A DNA stretch of 64,000 bases from Oceanobacillus caeni (GTDB lineage: Bacteria; Bacillota; Bacilli; Bacillales; Amphibacillaceae). Both the position numbers and the translations under genes were made by a program. Every line of letters starts with the position of its first letter. Within the stretch, counting starts at the first letter, position 1. The notes below the pieces were generated by a model. The model had not been told where the DNA came from. It worked only from the letters and a program-made list of their open reading frames with translations, and searched no databases. The stretch is taken from assembly GCF_019037185.1 (NCBI RefSeq), contig NZ_JAHHXM010000011.1:21957-85956 (forward strand), read 5' to 3'. Positions 10,470 through 19,628 of this stretch are shown here, one piece after another.

Positions 10470-10488
10470 TGTTCCGCATAGGGGAACT
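10470..10488. promoter_or_regulatory. IclR-type operator dyad upstream of extradiol dioxygenase
   Basis: TGTTCCGCATAGGGGAACT has imperfect GTTCC/GGAAC arms and is almost the same as the box before dmpC at 5031. It sits about 130 bases before the dioxygenase start, implying a separate promoter under the same regulator. Confidence 0.6.
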
Positions 10489-10566
10489 ATTGGGTTTTTA
10501 TTACTTGTTTATCCTTTATAATCGAATCAAGTAGTCTAATGATCTAGTAAAACTTTTGAAAACTAA

Positions 10567-10580
10567 TGAAAACGTTACCA
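10567..10580. promoter_or_regulatory. cre-like site (CcpA)
   Basis: TGAAAACGTTACCA matches the catabolite-responsive element consensus TGWAANCGNTNWCA at all but one position. It lies in the leader just upstream of the dioxygenase ribosome site, where CcpA could act as a roadblock. This is a sequence match only. Confidence 0.5.
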
Positions 10581-10615
10581 AATGGTTGAAATTTTATAAT
10601 AAGGGGGAATTTAGA

Positions 10616-11602
10616 ATGGAAAAGGAATTGAAAAAGTTTGATGTTGCACAATTAGCTCATGTGGAAATCTTTACTCCAGATCCAGACGGTACTCTATGGT
10701 TCTTTAAAGAATTATTAGGGCTGCAAGAAACAGCTAGGGAAGGACAGTCTGTTTATCTCCGTGGTTATGAAGACTTTTATCATCATACATTAAAAGTGAC
10801 GGAAAGAAATGAGCCTGGTTTAGGTCATATTAGCTGGAGGGCTAGTTCTAAAGAAGCTTTAGAGAGACGTGTGAAGGAACTAGAGAAATCAGGAGCGGGT
10901 AAAGGTTGGATTGATGGTGACCTAGGTCATGGTGCAGCATATCAATTCGTTACTCCTGACAACCATAACATGGAAATTCTTTGGGATGTTGATTATTTTC
11001 AACCGAATGAAAGTCAATTCACTGTATTAAATAACCGACCACAAAAACGCCCCCTTACAAGTGTTCCGGTGCGCAGACTTGATCATGTGAACTTAATGTC
11101 TAGTGATGTAACAAGAAATAAGGACTTTATGATGGATGAACTTGGTTTTAGATTAAGAGAGCATGTAGTAAGAAATGATGGGTCAGAAATTGGCTCTTGG
11201 TTAAGTGTTAGCCCGCTCGTTCATGAGTTGGCGTTTATGGGTGATGCATCAACTTCAGAGCAAGGCCTTGGGAAACTTCACCATGTTGCATTCTGGTACG
11301 GATTTCCACAACATTTACACGATCTTTCGGAAGTACTTACTGAAAATAGAATTCAAATCGAAGCTGGTCCATTAAAACATGGGGTATCCCAAGCAATGTG
11401 TATGTATGTCATCGAACCAGGTGGTAACCGTGTTGAACTGTTCGGGGATTCTGGATATTTAATCTTTGATCCAGATTGGAAACCAGTAACGTGGGCAGAA
11501 GAGCAAGTAGAAAGAGCAATTATCTTCTATGGAGCCCCGTTACCAGATACGTATTTTAAATATGGAACTCCAAATGTGCAATCAACTGTGATTAATAAAT
11601 AG
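10616..11602 (+). CDS. Extradiol ring-cleavage dioxygenase (catechol 2,3-dioxygenase family)
   Basis: This 328-residue, two-domain vicinal-oxygen-chelate enzyme inserts O2 next to a catecholic diol. The Fe(II) ligands are visible in the C-terminal domain: His in RLDHVNLMS, His in LHHVAFWYG and Glu in [11 protein letters not shown]. The family His/Tyr region around [16 protein letters not shown] is present. The ATG at 10616 follows AGGGGGAA, and the earlier in-frame ATG lacks a site. Downstream genes require a hydroxymuconate semialdehyde, so catechol is the simplest substrate. The neighbouring pobA makes protocatechuate, so a protocatechuate 2,3-dioxygenase role is a real alternative. It has its own upstream IclR-type box. 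Confidence 0.85.
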   Translation: MEKELKKFDVAQLAHVEIFTPDPDGTLWFFKELLGLQETAREGQSVYLRGYEDFYHHTLKVTERNEPGLGHISWRASSKEALERRVKELEKSGAGKGWIDGDLGHGAAYQFVTPDNHNMEILWDVDYFQPNESQFTVLNNRPQKRPLTSVPVRRLDHVNLMSSDVTRNKDFMMDELGFRLREHVVRNDGSEIGSWLSVSPLVHELAFMGDASTSEQGLGKLHHVAFWYGFPQHLHDLSEVLTENRIQIEAGPLKHGVSQAMCMYVIEPGGNRVELFGDSGYLIFDPDWKPVTWAEEQVERAIIFYGAPLPDTYFKYGTPNVQSTVINK

Positions 11603-11611
11603 GAATATTTA

Positions 11612-11647
11612 ATGTCTTCTTCCTGTTGGGAGGAAGACATTTTTCTT
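11612..11647 (+). terminator. Terminator after extradiol dioxygenase
   Basis: ATGTCTTCTTCC pairs with GGAGGAAGACAT around a 5-base loop and is followed by TTTTTCTTT. The strong hairpin separates the aromatic island from the flagellin gene. Confidence 0.88.
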
Positions 11648-11742
11648 TGTTGTGGTATCTTGTAGTGCCCTTTATGGTAAGAATGTAAGGCATAATATTA
11701 GAGAAAATTTTAGGTTTGAAAAAATATTTTTATAAAAACTAT

Positions 11743-11769
11743 TAAACTTTGTTAAAACTCCACCGATAA
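11743..11769 (+). promoter_or_regulatory. Sigma-D flagellar promoter of flagellin gene
   Basis: TAAA at 11743-11746 is followed by exactly 15 bases and ACCGATAA at 11762-11769. This matches the sigma-D consensus TAAA-N15-GCCGATAA with one difference. It gives a leader of about 185 nt, long as in Bacillus hag. Confidence 0.85.
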
Positions 11770-11908
11770 TAATAGTGTAGACGTCAGGAAGATGTTTACA
11801 ACGGCCTAACGTTAGGAAATACCGGTAATCATTTAAGTCTTCAAAAATCTTTTTGGAGCAAATTTTATTTGGTAGTAATTCCATTTGATGGAGTTATTAT
11901 AAATTTAA

Positions 11909-11934
11909 AGCGAGACACAAGGACGTGACTTGCT
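11909..11934 (+). promoter_or_regulatory. CsrA-binding hairpin in flagellin leader
   Basis: The hairpin AGCGAG / CTTGCT with an inner CAC / GTG stem presents AAGGAC in its loop. ACACAAGGACGT closely matches the CsrA/RsmA consensus RUACARGGAUGU. A second GGA lies in the Shine-Dalgarno sequence (CATGGAGGTAGG) shortly downstream. This two-site layout is that of Bacillus subtilis hag, where CsrA and FliW couple translation to flagellin secretion. Confidence 0.7.
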
Positions 11935-11961
11935 AAAACAAACACATGGAGGTAGGAACAA

Positions 11962-13055
11962 ATGAGAATTAATCACAATATTGCGGCGCTTAATACTTAT
12001 CGTCAGTTAGGTGCGGCAAACAATGCACAATCTAAATCAATGGAGAAATTATCTTCTGGGCTTCGTATTAATAGTGCAGCAGATGACGCAGCTGGTCTTG
12101 CAATCTCAGAAAAAATGCGTGGACAAATTCGAGGGTTAGATATGGCTGCTAAAAACTCTCAAGACGGTAGACTAGAAATGCCGCTCTAAGTAGTAATACT
12201 TAGATAAACACTCCGTGAATTCGGTGGAACCCCAAACCAGCAAATGCGGATGGTGGGCAATACCGAGCCAAGCCTAATGAATCGGTAGTTTGGTAATTAG
12301 GAAGGTGTGACGGTCAGGTGGTGAGGAACCGTACCAATAACCCACCCACGAGCGCGGGGCACCCTGATTAGGGGTGAAGATATGACCTGAACTTTATGGA
12401 AACATAAAGAAGCAGAGGATAAAAAACCACTGCGATAACATAATTGATTTCTCTAATCCAAACAGCTGAAGGTGCATTAAATGAAACGCACTCTATTCTT
12501 CAACGTATGCGTGAACTAGCTGTTCAAGGTGGAAATGATACTAATGTATCAGCTGATCGAGGTGCTATTCAAGACGAATTAAATCAATTAATGTCTGAGA
12601 TCGATAGAATCGCGGATACCACAGCATTCAATGGTCAAAACCTATTGGGTGGGTCATTCTCAGGAACATTACAAATTGGAGCGAATTCCGGACAAGTTAT
12701 TAATGTTGCGATCTCTGCCATGGGAGCTTCTGCTTTAAGTATGACAACTGCTAATGTATCTGTTGGTACTAATGCTGCGGCAAGTACAGCTATTTCCCAT
12801 ATAGATAGTGCTATTGAAGCCGTATCTAAACAACGCTCACAACTAGGTGCTTTGCAAAATCGTTTAGACCATACTATTAATAACCTGAACACATCTTCTG
12901 AAAACTTAACTGCTGCAGAATCTCGTGTTCGTGATGTTGATATGGCAAAAGAAATGATGGAACAAACAAAAGCTTCTATCCTTGCACAAGCTTCTCAGGC
13001 AATGCTTGCGCAAGCTAATCAACAGCCACAAGGTGTCTTACAATTACTTCGTTAA
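11962..13055 (+). CDS. hag: Flagellin, gene interrupted by a group I intron (exons 11962-12168 and 12447-13055)
   Basis: This is the filament subunit of the bacterial flagellum. Exon 1 (69 codons) gives the D0/D1 start [15 protein letters not shown] up to KNSQDG. Exon 2 resumes in the same frame with [16 protein letters not shown] and ends with the conserved C-terminal [17 protein letters not shown] and GVLQLLR. Joined, the product is 271 residues, the usual size of a short Bacillus flagellin. Without splicing, translation would stop at 12189. The GGAGG site, sigma-D promoter, CsrA hairpin and terminator are all intact, so the gene is probably functional through RNA splicing. Glycosyltransferase genes follow directly. 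Confidence 0.9.
12169..12446 (+). other. Group I self-splicing intron (278 nt, no ORF) in flagellin gene
   Basis: The intron follows exon 1 ending in U (GACGGT) and ends with G before ATTTCTC. The exon sequence CGGU pairs with GCCG at 12180-12183 to make P1, with the expected U-G wobble at the 5' splice site. The P7 strands are GGTCA at 12312-12316 and TGACC at 12383-12387. The 3' strand lies in GAAGATATGACC, the conserved S element. Removing exactly these 278 bases restores the flagellin frame. No homing endonuclease is encoded. Group I introns in flagellin genes are known from thermophilic bacilli, which supports the call. Confidence 0.88.
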
Positions 13056-13082
13056 TTTTAATGGAGTAGTAAGTTAAAAGAA

Positions 13083-13117
13083 ATATCGTGCTGTGACTAT
13101 AGCACGATATTTTTATT
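13083..13117 (+). terminator. Terminator after flagellin gene
   Basis: ATATCGTGCT pairs perfectly with AGCACGATAT around an 8-base loop and is followed by a T-run. It closes the hag transcript 28 bases after the stop. Confidence 0.9.
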
Positions 13118-13149
13118 TAGTTTATTACTCCTTAGGAGGGTTTAACAAT

Positions 13150-16100
13150 ATGAGACCATTTATTTCATTATGCATGATTGTAAAAAATGAAGAGAAAGTA
13201 ATAGAACGCTGTTTATCCTCTATTTCTCGTTTAGTAGATGAAGTAGTTGTTGTAGATACTGGATCTACAGATAGAACTAAAGAAATAGTATCACGATATA
13301 CATCAAAAATTTACGACTTTGAATGGATTAATGATTTTTCAGCTGCGCGAAATTATGCAGCTTCAAAAGCCGCAGGGGAGTGGATACTTGTATTAGATGC
13401 AGATGAGTATGTTGATGAGGAAAATTTTAAAGATTTTATTCTAAAGTTAAAAGAAGATAACGGTCAATATGACTCATACTTTGTCAAAATACTTAACTTT
13501 GCTGGAAGTTTTGGAGAAACTTTAGTTCAGAACTTTCATGATAGAATTTATAAAAATAACGGTGAAATTAGCTATTATCGAAAGATTCATGAACAATTTA
13601 AAACCAACTCAGGAAAACCATTGAAAAATAGTAAGTCCAATCTGTTAATTTTTCATTCGGGGTATTTAAAAAATACAGTTGTTGAAAAAGAAAAAAGACG
13701 GCGAAATAAAGAATTAATCGATAAGGAAATAAAATACGGAAGTAATAAAGCATTTGATCACTTTAATATAGGAAATGAGTATTGTTCAATTGGTGAATAT
13801 GAAAAGGCATTAGATGCATATCTAGCAGCCTATAAATTAAAAAAGGATTTTAGGTTGGCATGGGTATCTACTGCATTAATTCAAATTATTATATGTTTAA
13901 TTAATCTAAAAAGATATAACGATGCATTAAATGTTATTGTGGACGCTGAAAAAATTTATGCTAATTCCCCCGAATTTCCATGTTTAAAAGGTGAAATCTT
14001 CTTTTTGAGAGGGCAATTAGAGGATGCAAAATCTACTTTTCAGGAACTAATAGAGAATAATGAAAAATATCAGCATATTATTTTAAGACCCGATTTAAAA
14101 GACCAAAGGCCCCACCTACGTTTAGGGGAAATATTTCTTAACCAAGAAGAATATAATGGGGCAATTTACCATTTTACAAATGTATTAAATATAAATAATA
14201 ACAATATAGAAAGTATTAATAAGGTAGTGTGCTTACTAAACAAATTTCATACAGAAGATGAAATAGCAACCTTTTTAAAAACGAACAACCTAGTGAATGA
14301 GAATAATATTCAAATATATGTTAGAGCATGTTTTGATGTAGGTAACCCTTCTTTAGCATTAAACTTACTTAAAGAATATACGGATAAATATAGACTATTA
14401 CAAAAGGCTTCAATTCTTAAAAGACTATGTATTAGTAATGTAGGGGATATTGATGAAATAAACGGCATATTACAATCAGATGTTTTGGAGAAATTGTTAG
14501 AATCAAATTGGATTAATATTGTCGATATATTATTATTAAACGATTATGTGTCTCAAGAATATGATTTAATACCCTTAATTAATTCTATGAAACAGAGTAA
14601 GCAGATTAGGGAATTAATGGATTTATTAGATGGTAATGAGTATCTCGTAAATCTTGATGAGAATTTAATCGTATATACATTACAGCAATTTTTTATTTAT
14701 AAAAGATATGACTTGTGTAATGTAATTTTAGAGGACATAGAAAAAACTAATAAAGGAACAATTCTTAAAGTTGCTAGGATATTATTTTCTAATGAGTTTA
14801 AAGGAGAAGCTTTGCAACTATATGATTTATGTGATTGGGACAGATTTAACGAGCAAGATTTTATAAATATAATTGATAGTTTAATAGAAACAAATGATAA
14901 AGAAAGTGTTTTAGAAGTAGCGAAATTAGCAATGGATACGTTTGAAGAGGATTTTCGTTTTTATAAGTATGTTTTGGAAAATACAATGGACAACTTTGTA
15001 TTTAAAAAGGTTAGTGAAAAGGTAAATAAGATATTTACTCACAGTGAATATCTAAAAAATGTCACACTTACTAATGAAAAAAACTTAAAGGATGAGGAAA
15101 GCACTAAAATAATAATTACCGAACAAAATAAAATATTAGATGTATTTTTGAAGTATATAGATAAGTATCTAATAAATCATTTTTCGCTAAAAAAGGATGA
15201 ATTTACTGTTTGTTATCCGTATATTTCTTTTTTGAATAAAGATTGTGATTTTGCTAGTATTCAATTCCTGTTAGTGGTCGGTAACGATGTTAGAAAAAGT
15301 TCTACAATAGAGGTAGTAAAAGAAGAAGAACAATGGATTTTGCAAAATTTAAAAATGGACGGAGTAGATTATAAACAGAAAAAGATTATTCAGAAACAAA
15401 ATTATATAACCAAGAAACCTAAAGTATTACTGGGGTATAGAGATTATAGTGGTTGTAATACCCTTGCTTTATATAAATCAATACCATCATACATCACAGA
15501 TAATTTTCAAATAGAATTTGTTAAAGCAGCGACAAATGAATTTAGTGAAAAGGCTCTAAAGAGTGACGTAATAGTAACAACAAATATGGAATTCAATCCT
15601 AAACAAATTTCTGATATTGGAGAAAAAATTATTATAGATACATGGCATGGCTTCCCATTAAAAAATATGTTTTATACTGATCCATATTATTTTTATAAAA
15701 ATTCAATTGAACAATTTTGGAGCGAAGTTGATTTTTTGACATCATATTCAAATTTGTATAGTAATACAATTAATAATTCAATTAAAGTAGATCCTGAAAA
15801 ATATATAATTACTGGTTCACCCAGAAATGATTTTCTATTTAATCAGGACACTAGCAGGAAGTTACTGTTGGAATTATTAGGAAAAGAGGATAATGGACAA
15901 AGGTTTATATTTTATATGCCTACTTTTCGTAATGAGGATGTACAAAATTCTAATAGTTCTTCTAACCTTTTTGGTTTTAAAGATTTTAACCTAGATTCAT
16001 TAGAAAATTTCTTGAATGTGAATAATTACGAACTAATAGTAAAACTTCATCCTCTTTATAAAAAGAATCTTAGCGGCAATTTATTCAGTTATTCAAGAAT

Positions 16101-16479
16101 AAGTATGTATCCTGAACATACAGCTTATAAGGAAACTACTGACCTTTATGAAGTTTTAAGTGCAACGGATATTTTAATTACAGACTATAGCTCAATTTAC
16201 TTTGATTATTTATTATTGGATAAACCTATAGTTTTTGCTACACCAGACTTAGAACAGTATCAAGAAGAAAGAGGTTTTTGCCTTAAACCATTTGAAAATT
16301 GGACTCCGGGCCCTAAAGTTGTTACTCAGGAACAACTTCAATGTGAATTGATAAAATATGAAAAAGATAAAGATTACTATAGTTTATTCAGAAAAGAAAT
16401 TAAAGATAAAGTTCATCAATATAAAGACGGGAAGTCTTCGGAAAGAGTATGGAAATTTATATCATCACTTTATTGTTAA
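13150..16479 (+). CDS. Large GT2 - TPR - CDP-glycerol glycerophosphotransferase fusion protein
   Basis: This 1109-residue protein has three parts. Residues about 1-230 are a family 2 glycosyltransferase with SLCMIVKNEEKVIERCL, the DTGSTDRT loop and the DXD-like motif LVLDADEYVDE. Residues about 215-400 are TPR-like helical repeats. Residues about 760-1105 resemble TagB/TagF CDP-glycerol glycerophosphotransferases, with DTWHGFPLKNM, GSPRNDFLF, MPTFRN, KLHPL and TDYSSIYFDYLLLDKP. The ATG at 13150 follows TTAGGAGGG, so an in-frame start at 13093 inside the flagellin terminator is rejected. The position directly after hag suggests it modifies flagellin with a sugar or a polyol-phosphate. That role is inferred, and cell-wall glycopolymer synthesis is an alternative. 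Confidence 0.82.
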   Translation: MRPFISLCMIVKNEEKVIERCLSSISRLVDEVVVVDTGSTDRTKEIVSRYTSKIYDFEWINDFSAARNYAASKAAGEWILVLDADEYVDEENFKDFILKLKEDNGQYDSYFVKILNFAGSFGETLVQNFHDRIYKNNGEISYYRKIHEQFKTNSGKPLKNSKSNLLIFHSGYLKNTVVEKEKRRRNKELIDKEIKYGSNKAFDHFNIGNEYCSIGEYEKALDAYLAAYKLKKDFRLAWVSTALIQIIICLINLKRYNDALNVIVDAEKIYANSPEFPCLKGEIFFLRGQLEDAKSTFQELIENNEKYQHIILRPDLKDQRPHLRLGEIFLNQEEYNGAIYHFTNVLNINNNNIESINKVVCLLNKFHTEDEIATFLKTNNLVNENNIQIYVRACFDVGNPSLALNLLKEYTDKYRLLQKASILKRLCISNVGDIDEINGILQSDVLEKLLESNWINIVDILLLNDYVSQEYDLIPLINSMKQSKQIRELMDLLDGNEYLVNLDENLIVYTLQQFFIYKRYDLCNVILEDIEKTNKGTILKVARILFSNEFKGEALQLYDLCDWDRFNEQDFINIIDSLIETNDKESVLEVAKLAMDTFEEDFRFYKYVLENTMDNFVFKKVSEKVNKIFTHSEYLKNVTLTNEKNLKDEESTKIIITEQNKILDVFLKYIDKYLINHFSLKKDEFTVCYPYISFLNKDCDFASIQFLLVVGNDVRKSSTIEVVKEEEQWILQNLKMDGVDYKQKKIIQKQNYITKKPKVLLGYRDYSGCNTLALYKSIPSYITDNFQIEFVKAATNEFSEKALKSDVIVTTNMEFNPKQISDIGEKIIIDTWHGFPLKNMFYTDPYYFYKNSIEQFWSEVDFLTSYSNLYSNTINNSIKVDPEKYIITGSPRNDFLFNQDTSRKLLLELLGKEDNGQRFIFYMPTFRNEDVQNSNSSSNLFGFKDFNLDSLENFLNVNNYELIVKLHPLYKKNLSGNLFSYSRISMYPEHTAYKETTDLYEVLSATDILITDYSSIYFDYLLLDKPIVFATPDLEQYQEERGFCLKPFENWTPGPKVVTQEQLQCELIKYEKDKDYYSLFRKEIKDKVHQYKDGKSSERVWKFISSLYC

Positions 16480-16516
16480 ATAGAAAATCCGCTAATATTG
16501 TAATGGGGGAGTATAC

Positions 16517-17566
16517 GTGTATGAACCAATGGTGAGCATAATTGTACCAATCTATAACGTAGAAGAATACCTAGAAGAAACTTTAAAATCTTTAGTGGAA
16601 CAGACTTATAATAATGTTGAAATTATATTAGTTGATGATGCATCCACCGATAAGTCACTTCAAATTGCTTCGCATTTTGCTGAAGTTTATAGAAATATTA
16701 AAGTAATCGGTCAAACTTTTAATAGGGGTGTTTCGGTTGCAAGAAATACTGGATTAGACTTAGCCAATGGATCATATATAATGTTTGTTGATTCAGATGA
16801 TTTACTTAGTAAGAATGCTGTTCAAATCATGATGGGAATTGTAAGTAAATATAGTGCGGATTTAGTTTTGGGAATGTATAAGAACTTTAATGACAATGGG
16901 ATGTATTTACCTGCTATTTTCCAAAGTTATGTGGATTTATCTGAAGGTATTAGGGTATTTGACTATATAAACACAGAGTTATTTTCGAATGTATATACCT
17001 GGGGAAAGTTATATAAAAAAGAGTTGATTGAAAACCTCTATTTTCCTGAAAATATTAACTATAATGAGGATATACCTTTTTCAATGTATACCTATCTATA
17101 TGCAAATAAAATTTATTTAGCCCCTACAACTACATATTTTTACAGAATAAGACAGCAATATGATTCTCTTTCGCTTATAGCTCCAAAAAACCCAATCTCT
17201 TCATTGAATGATATCTTTGCATCTTTTAAGGTTGGTATGGAGTATTTTGAATCATTTGATGATAAGAAATATTTGTTAGAAATATATATTAGTAGAGTAG
17301 TGGCTGGAAGTATCAAATATATATTTGAGGGTGCCTTACAAACAAAAGATGCACTTGTACATAAAAAAGTTTTAGAGCATCTTATTAACTGGATTAAAAG
17401 TCTCAATCCCACGATAGTTTATAATCAAAGCTTTCGAAAAGTATTTGTAGAGAATGGGGGACAGTATCTTAATCTGATTGATAATACTTCGGCAAAATTA
17501 TATATTGAATTATTAAGGATAATTAAATTCAAGATGCAGACAGTTTTTGAACAGAAAAATATATGA
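16517..17566 (+). CDS. Family 2 glycosyltransferase
   Basis: This 349-residue protein has an N-terminal GT-A domain: VSIIVPIYNVEEYLEETL, VDDASTDKS, RGVSVARNTG and the metal-binding FVDSDD. Its C-terminal part, after about residue 220, is less conserved and helical. The start is GTG with AATGGGGGAG upstream. It follows the large transferase by 37 bases and probably forms a two-gene unit with it. Flagellin glycosylation is the likely role from context, although the acceptor cannot be read from sequence. Confidence 0.85.
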   Translation: MYEPMVSIIVPIYNVEEYLEETLKSLVEQTYNNVEIILVDDASTDKSLQIASHFAEVYRNIKVIGQTFNRGVSVARNTGLDLANGSYIMFVDSDDLLSKNAVQIMMGIVSKYSADLVLGMYKNFNDNGMYLPAIFQSYVDLSEGIRVFDYINTELFSNVYTWGKLYKKELIENLYFPENINYNEDIPFSMYTYLYANKIYLAPTTTYFYRIRQQYDSLSLIAPKNPISSLNDIFASFKVGMEYFESFDDKKYLLEIYISRVVAGSIKYIFEGALQTKDALVHKKVLEHLINWIKSLNPTIVYNQSFRKVFVENGGQYLNLIDNTSAKLYIELLRIIKFKMQTVFEQKNI

Positions 17567-17585
17567 ATGTTATGAAGCATAACAT
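17567..17585 (+). terminator. Hairpin after glycosyltransferase
   Basis: ATGTTATG pairs with CATAACAT around AAG immediately after the stop codon. The following TTTAAAGG is a poor T-run, so termination may be weak. Confidence 0.5.
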
Positions 17586-17600
17586 TTAAAGGATTCGATG

Positions 17601-18022
17601 ATATGGTTCTTCGAAAAATCATCAATTTCAAGATTTTGTATTCGTGATGTTGACTGTACTTTGGTAAACATAGAACAATGACAGCACAGTATCCTTGCTG
17701 GTAATGGCTAGTGATTATTAAGCTCCTATCCCAAAAAGATGGGGAAGGTTCAACGACTAGGATAGACCATCTAAGGCGTAAGCTGCGATGATGAAATCCA
17801 TAGGTGAAACAATGGTTATCAGCATTGTGAATACGAAGTGCCCGCCCCCTAGGTTGCTAGAGGGTGAAGATATAGTCTGGTCATTTGTGAAAGTAAATAT
17901 TCGCACGATGGCGAAATAAATGATGGAACAAACTAAAAATTCAATTCTTGGTCAAGCAGTAAGCAATGTTGGCCCAATCTAATCAGATGTCTCAAGGAGT
18001 ATTACAACTCTTGAGATATTGA
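17601..18022 (+). pseudogene. Decayed flagellin 3' end interrupted by a second group I intron
   Basis: A degraded upstream exon ends with codons for IRDVD around 17640-17654. The downstream exon at 17908-18022 reads MAK-stop-MMEQTKNSILGQA and, after a frameshift, [18 protein letters not shown]. These are the conserved flagellin C-terminus. A GAA-to-TAA change is seen at 17917-17919. The N-terminal two-thirds of the gene is missing, so the copy cannot make flagellin. Confidence 0.82.
17656..17907 (+). other. Group I intron (about 252 nt, no ORF) in decayed flagellin copy 2
   Basis: The canonical group I core is present. The R element CAACGACTA has its P7 strand GACTA at 17755-17759. The S element is GAAGATATAGTC, with TAGTC at 17873-17877. 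The intron interrupts the flagellin at RDVD / MAKE, a site different from intron 1. It ends in G before ATGGCG. The 5' boundary is uncertain by a base or two because the exon is mutated. An IGS-like GGTAAACAT could pair with the exon ATGTTGACT with one mismatch. Confidence 0.78.
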
Positions 18023-18030
18023 TTAGAAGG

Positions 18031-18390
18031 GTGTCTAGCTTGATAATGACTAGAGTATAACTGGGTGAATTGCTGAAACTTCCTAAAGCTTTATCAACCA
18101 CAACGTACTGGAAACGGTCAGCGTGAAGGTCTTAAAATAATAAAAATGAAACAATGGATAATTAGCAGTCAAGCTTCTATGAGGAAATTCTGGAGAAGGT
18201 CCAACGACTAAAGAAGTACGGTCTAAGCCAAAAAGCTATGACTATGAATCTCGTAGGGCAGTGAAAACTGTTCAAAGTGCCTAGCTCCATGGAAAACGTG
18301 GATGAAGATATAGTCTATTCTGTAACCAAAAAGAACAGCGCAAAGCAAGCCAACCAATTACCATAAGGAGTTTTACAACTTCTTCGTTAA
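18031..18390 (+). pseudogene. Decayed flagellin 3' end interrupted by a third group I intron
   Basis: Only a short upstream exon trace, TGTCTAGCT at 18032-18040 (compare ATGCTTGCG in intact hag), and the last 15 codons at 18346-18390 remain. The latter reads QANQLP-stop-GVLQLLR, with CAA changed to TAA at 18364-18366. A terminator follows as in an intact hag gene. This is the end of a third flagellin copy. Confidence 0.75.
18041..18345 (+). other. Group I intron (about 305 nt, no ORF) in decayed flagellin copy 3
   Basis: The R element CCAACGACTA has its P7 strand GACTA at 18206-18210. The S element is GAAGATATAGTC, with TAGTC at 18311-18315. P1 can be drawn between exon CTAGCT and GACTAG at 18048-18053, with one mismatch and a U-G wobble at the splice site. 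The insertion site lies at MLA / QANQ in the flagellin C-terminus and differs from introns 1 and 2. Boundaries are inferred from alignment with the intact gene. Confidence 0.75.
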
Positions 18391-18407
18391 TTTTTTTATT
18401 AATATTG

Positions 18408-18435
18408 GGACTCTAGTTTTACTGGAGTCCTTTTT
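18408..18435 (+). terminator. Terminator after flagellin remnant 3
   Basis: GGACTCTAG pairs with CTGGAGTCC (one G-U) around a 5-base loop and is followed by TTTTT. Confidence 0.85.
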
Positions 18436-18485
18436 AAGTTTAGAGATCTTTTATAGGGTATTAAATATTCTAGGAGGATTAATTA

Positions 18486-19475
18486 TTGGTTGTCACAAAG
18501 AGAAAAGAGAATTTTATGATTGCTCCGAATATTGATGTTCCCACTTTTGAAAATGATATTCAATTATTAAATAAAGCGCGCACGGAGATGCAGGCCCTTT
18601 ATTCAAATTTATTGAATTTAGATAGTTCAACCTTTTTAAGGGACGCACTTAAATTAGGGCAGATAAGCTTTAAATCAATAATCGTTGCTAAAAAGGGAAA
18701 TCAAGATTATATTCAGATACATCATAATCAAGTTAGATGGCTAGTAAATTATTTTTATTATATAAGTGAAATTAGAAGAAACCAAATTTCGTATTCATAC
18801 TGTCCAGTCTTAAATCAACATCCATTAGACGTAATTAACGGGGTACTAATCGGGAAGGAGAAATTAATCAAAGCCTGTACACCTGAAAGAAAAAAAGATA
18901 TATCCTCGTCATATGGGTAGGGTTTAGGATTTCTTTTACTAGCGAATCTAGAAAATGTTTCTCCATTAGGAGTGTTAAAAATTACTAACGGAAAAGATTC
19001 AACTCCAGATTTTACTGTTATTAATAAATATAAAAGGGTTTCTATCCTATCAGAGATCAAGTCTTCAATAAACGATAGGCCTTCAGATCCGAAAAAACAG
19101 TTGTCTAACTCGAATAATATAAGCGGTTTAGGTATTCAGGTTAAATTTAATAGTGAGGAATCCCCAGTAGAAATTATACTAAAGTATCCCGTATATTCTT
19201 TAGAAGGAAGTATTATTTTCTCAGTTTATACTAATATTGCTATACTAGAAAGTCTTTTGAAATTAGAGGAAAAAGATATTGTGAGTTTAAAGAATCCTCA
19301 GTGGGCTAAAGAGATTGTATCGTTGTTTGAAGGGTTGGAGAAATTAAACATTAATGAATTAATAGTCGATGATTATTTATATACTGGAATTGATGTGGTA
19401 GATAATTTTTTTAGTTTATATTTTGATTATCAAGAAGATGGTAGTAAAGGTTTGGAAAAAGTATTTAAGGTATAG
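18486..19475 (+). pseudogene. Hypothetical protein gene with one in-frame TAG
   Basis: A TTG start with TAGGAGGA upstream opens a 329-codon frame that is broken only by TAG at 18918-18920, after DISSSYG. The same frame continues without any further stop to 19475, so the two halves were one gene. I do not recognise a family. The product would be soluble, with a charged N-terminal half and no membrane segment. The ancestral gene may belong to the flagellin locus. Either it is a recent pseudogene, or the halves are made separately, or the stop is a sequencing error. Confidence 0.6.
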
Positions 19476-19628
19476 TTTAATAAAGACATATGGATAGGCA
19501 TAAGCATTATGATTCTGAAGTGCTTTAACCTGCTAAGAATTATTAAAGGGATGGTAAAGTCATGGGCTCTGATGTCAGTTCTATTGACCTTGCACGGATG
19601 GGGATGATTCCCAATTGATAAATTTACC

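Noticed and set aside
12190..12446. Intervening sequence in hag as an IS insertion or group II intron
   Set aside because: There are no terminal repeats, no target duplication and no domain V/VI-like end. The 3' base G, the P1 wobble and P7/S elements fit group I instead.
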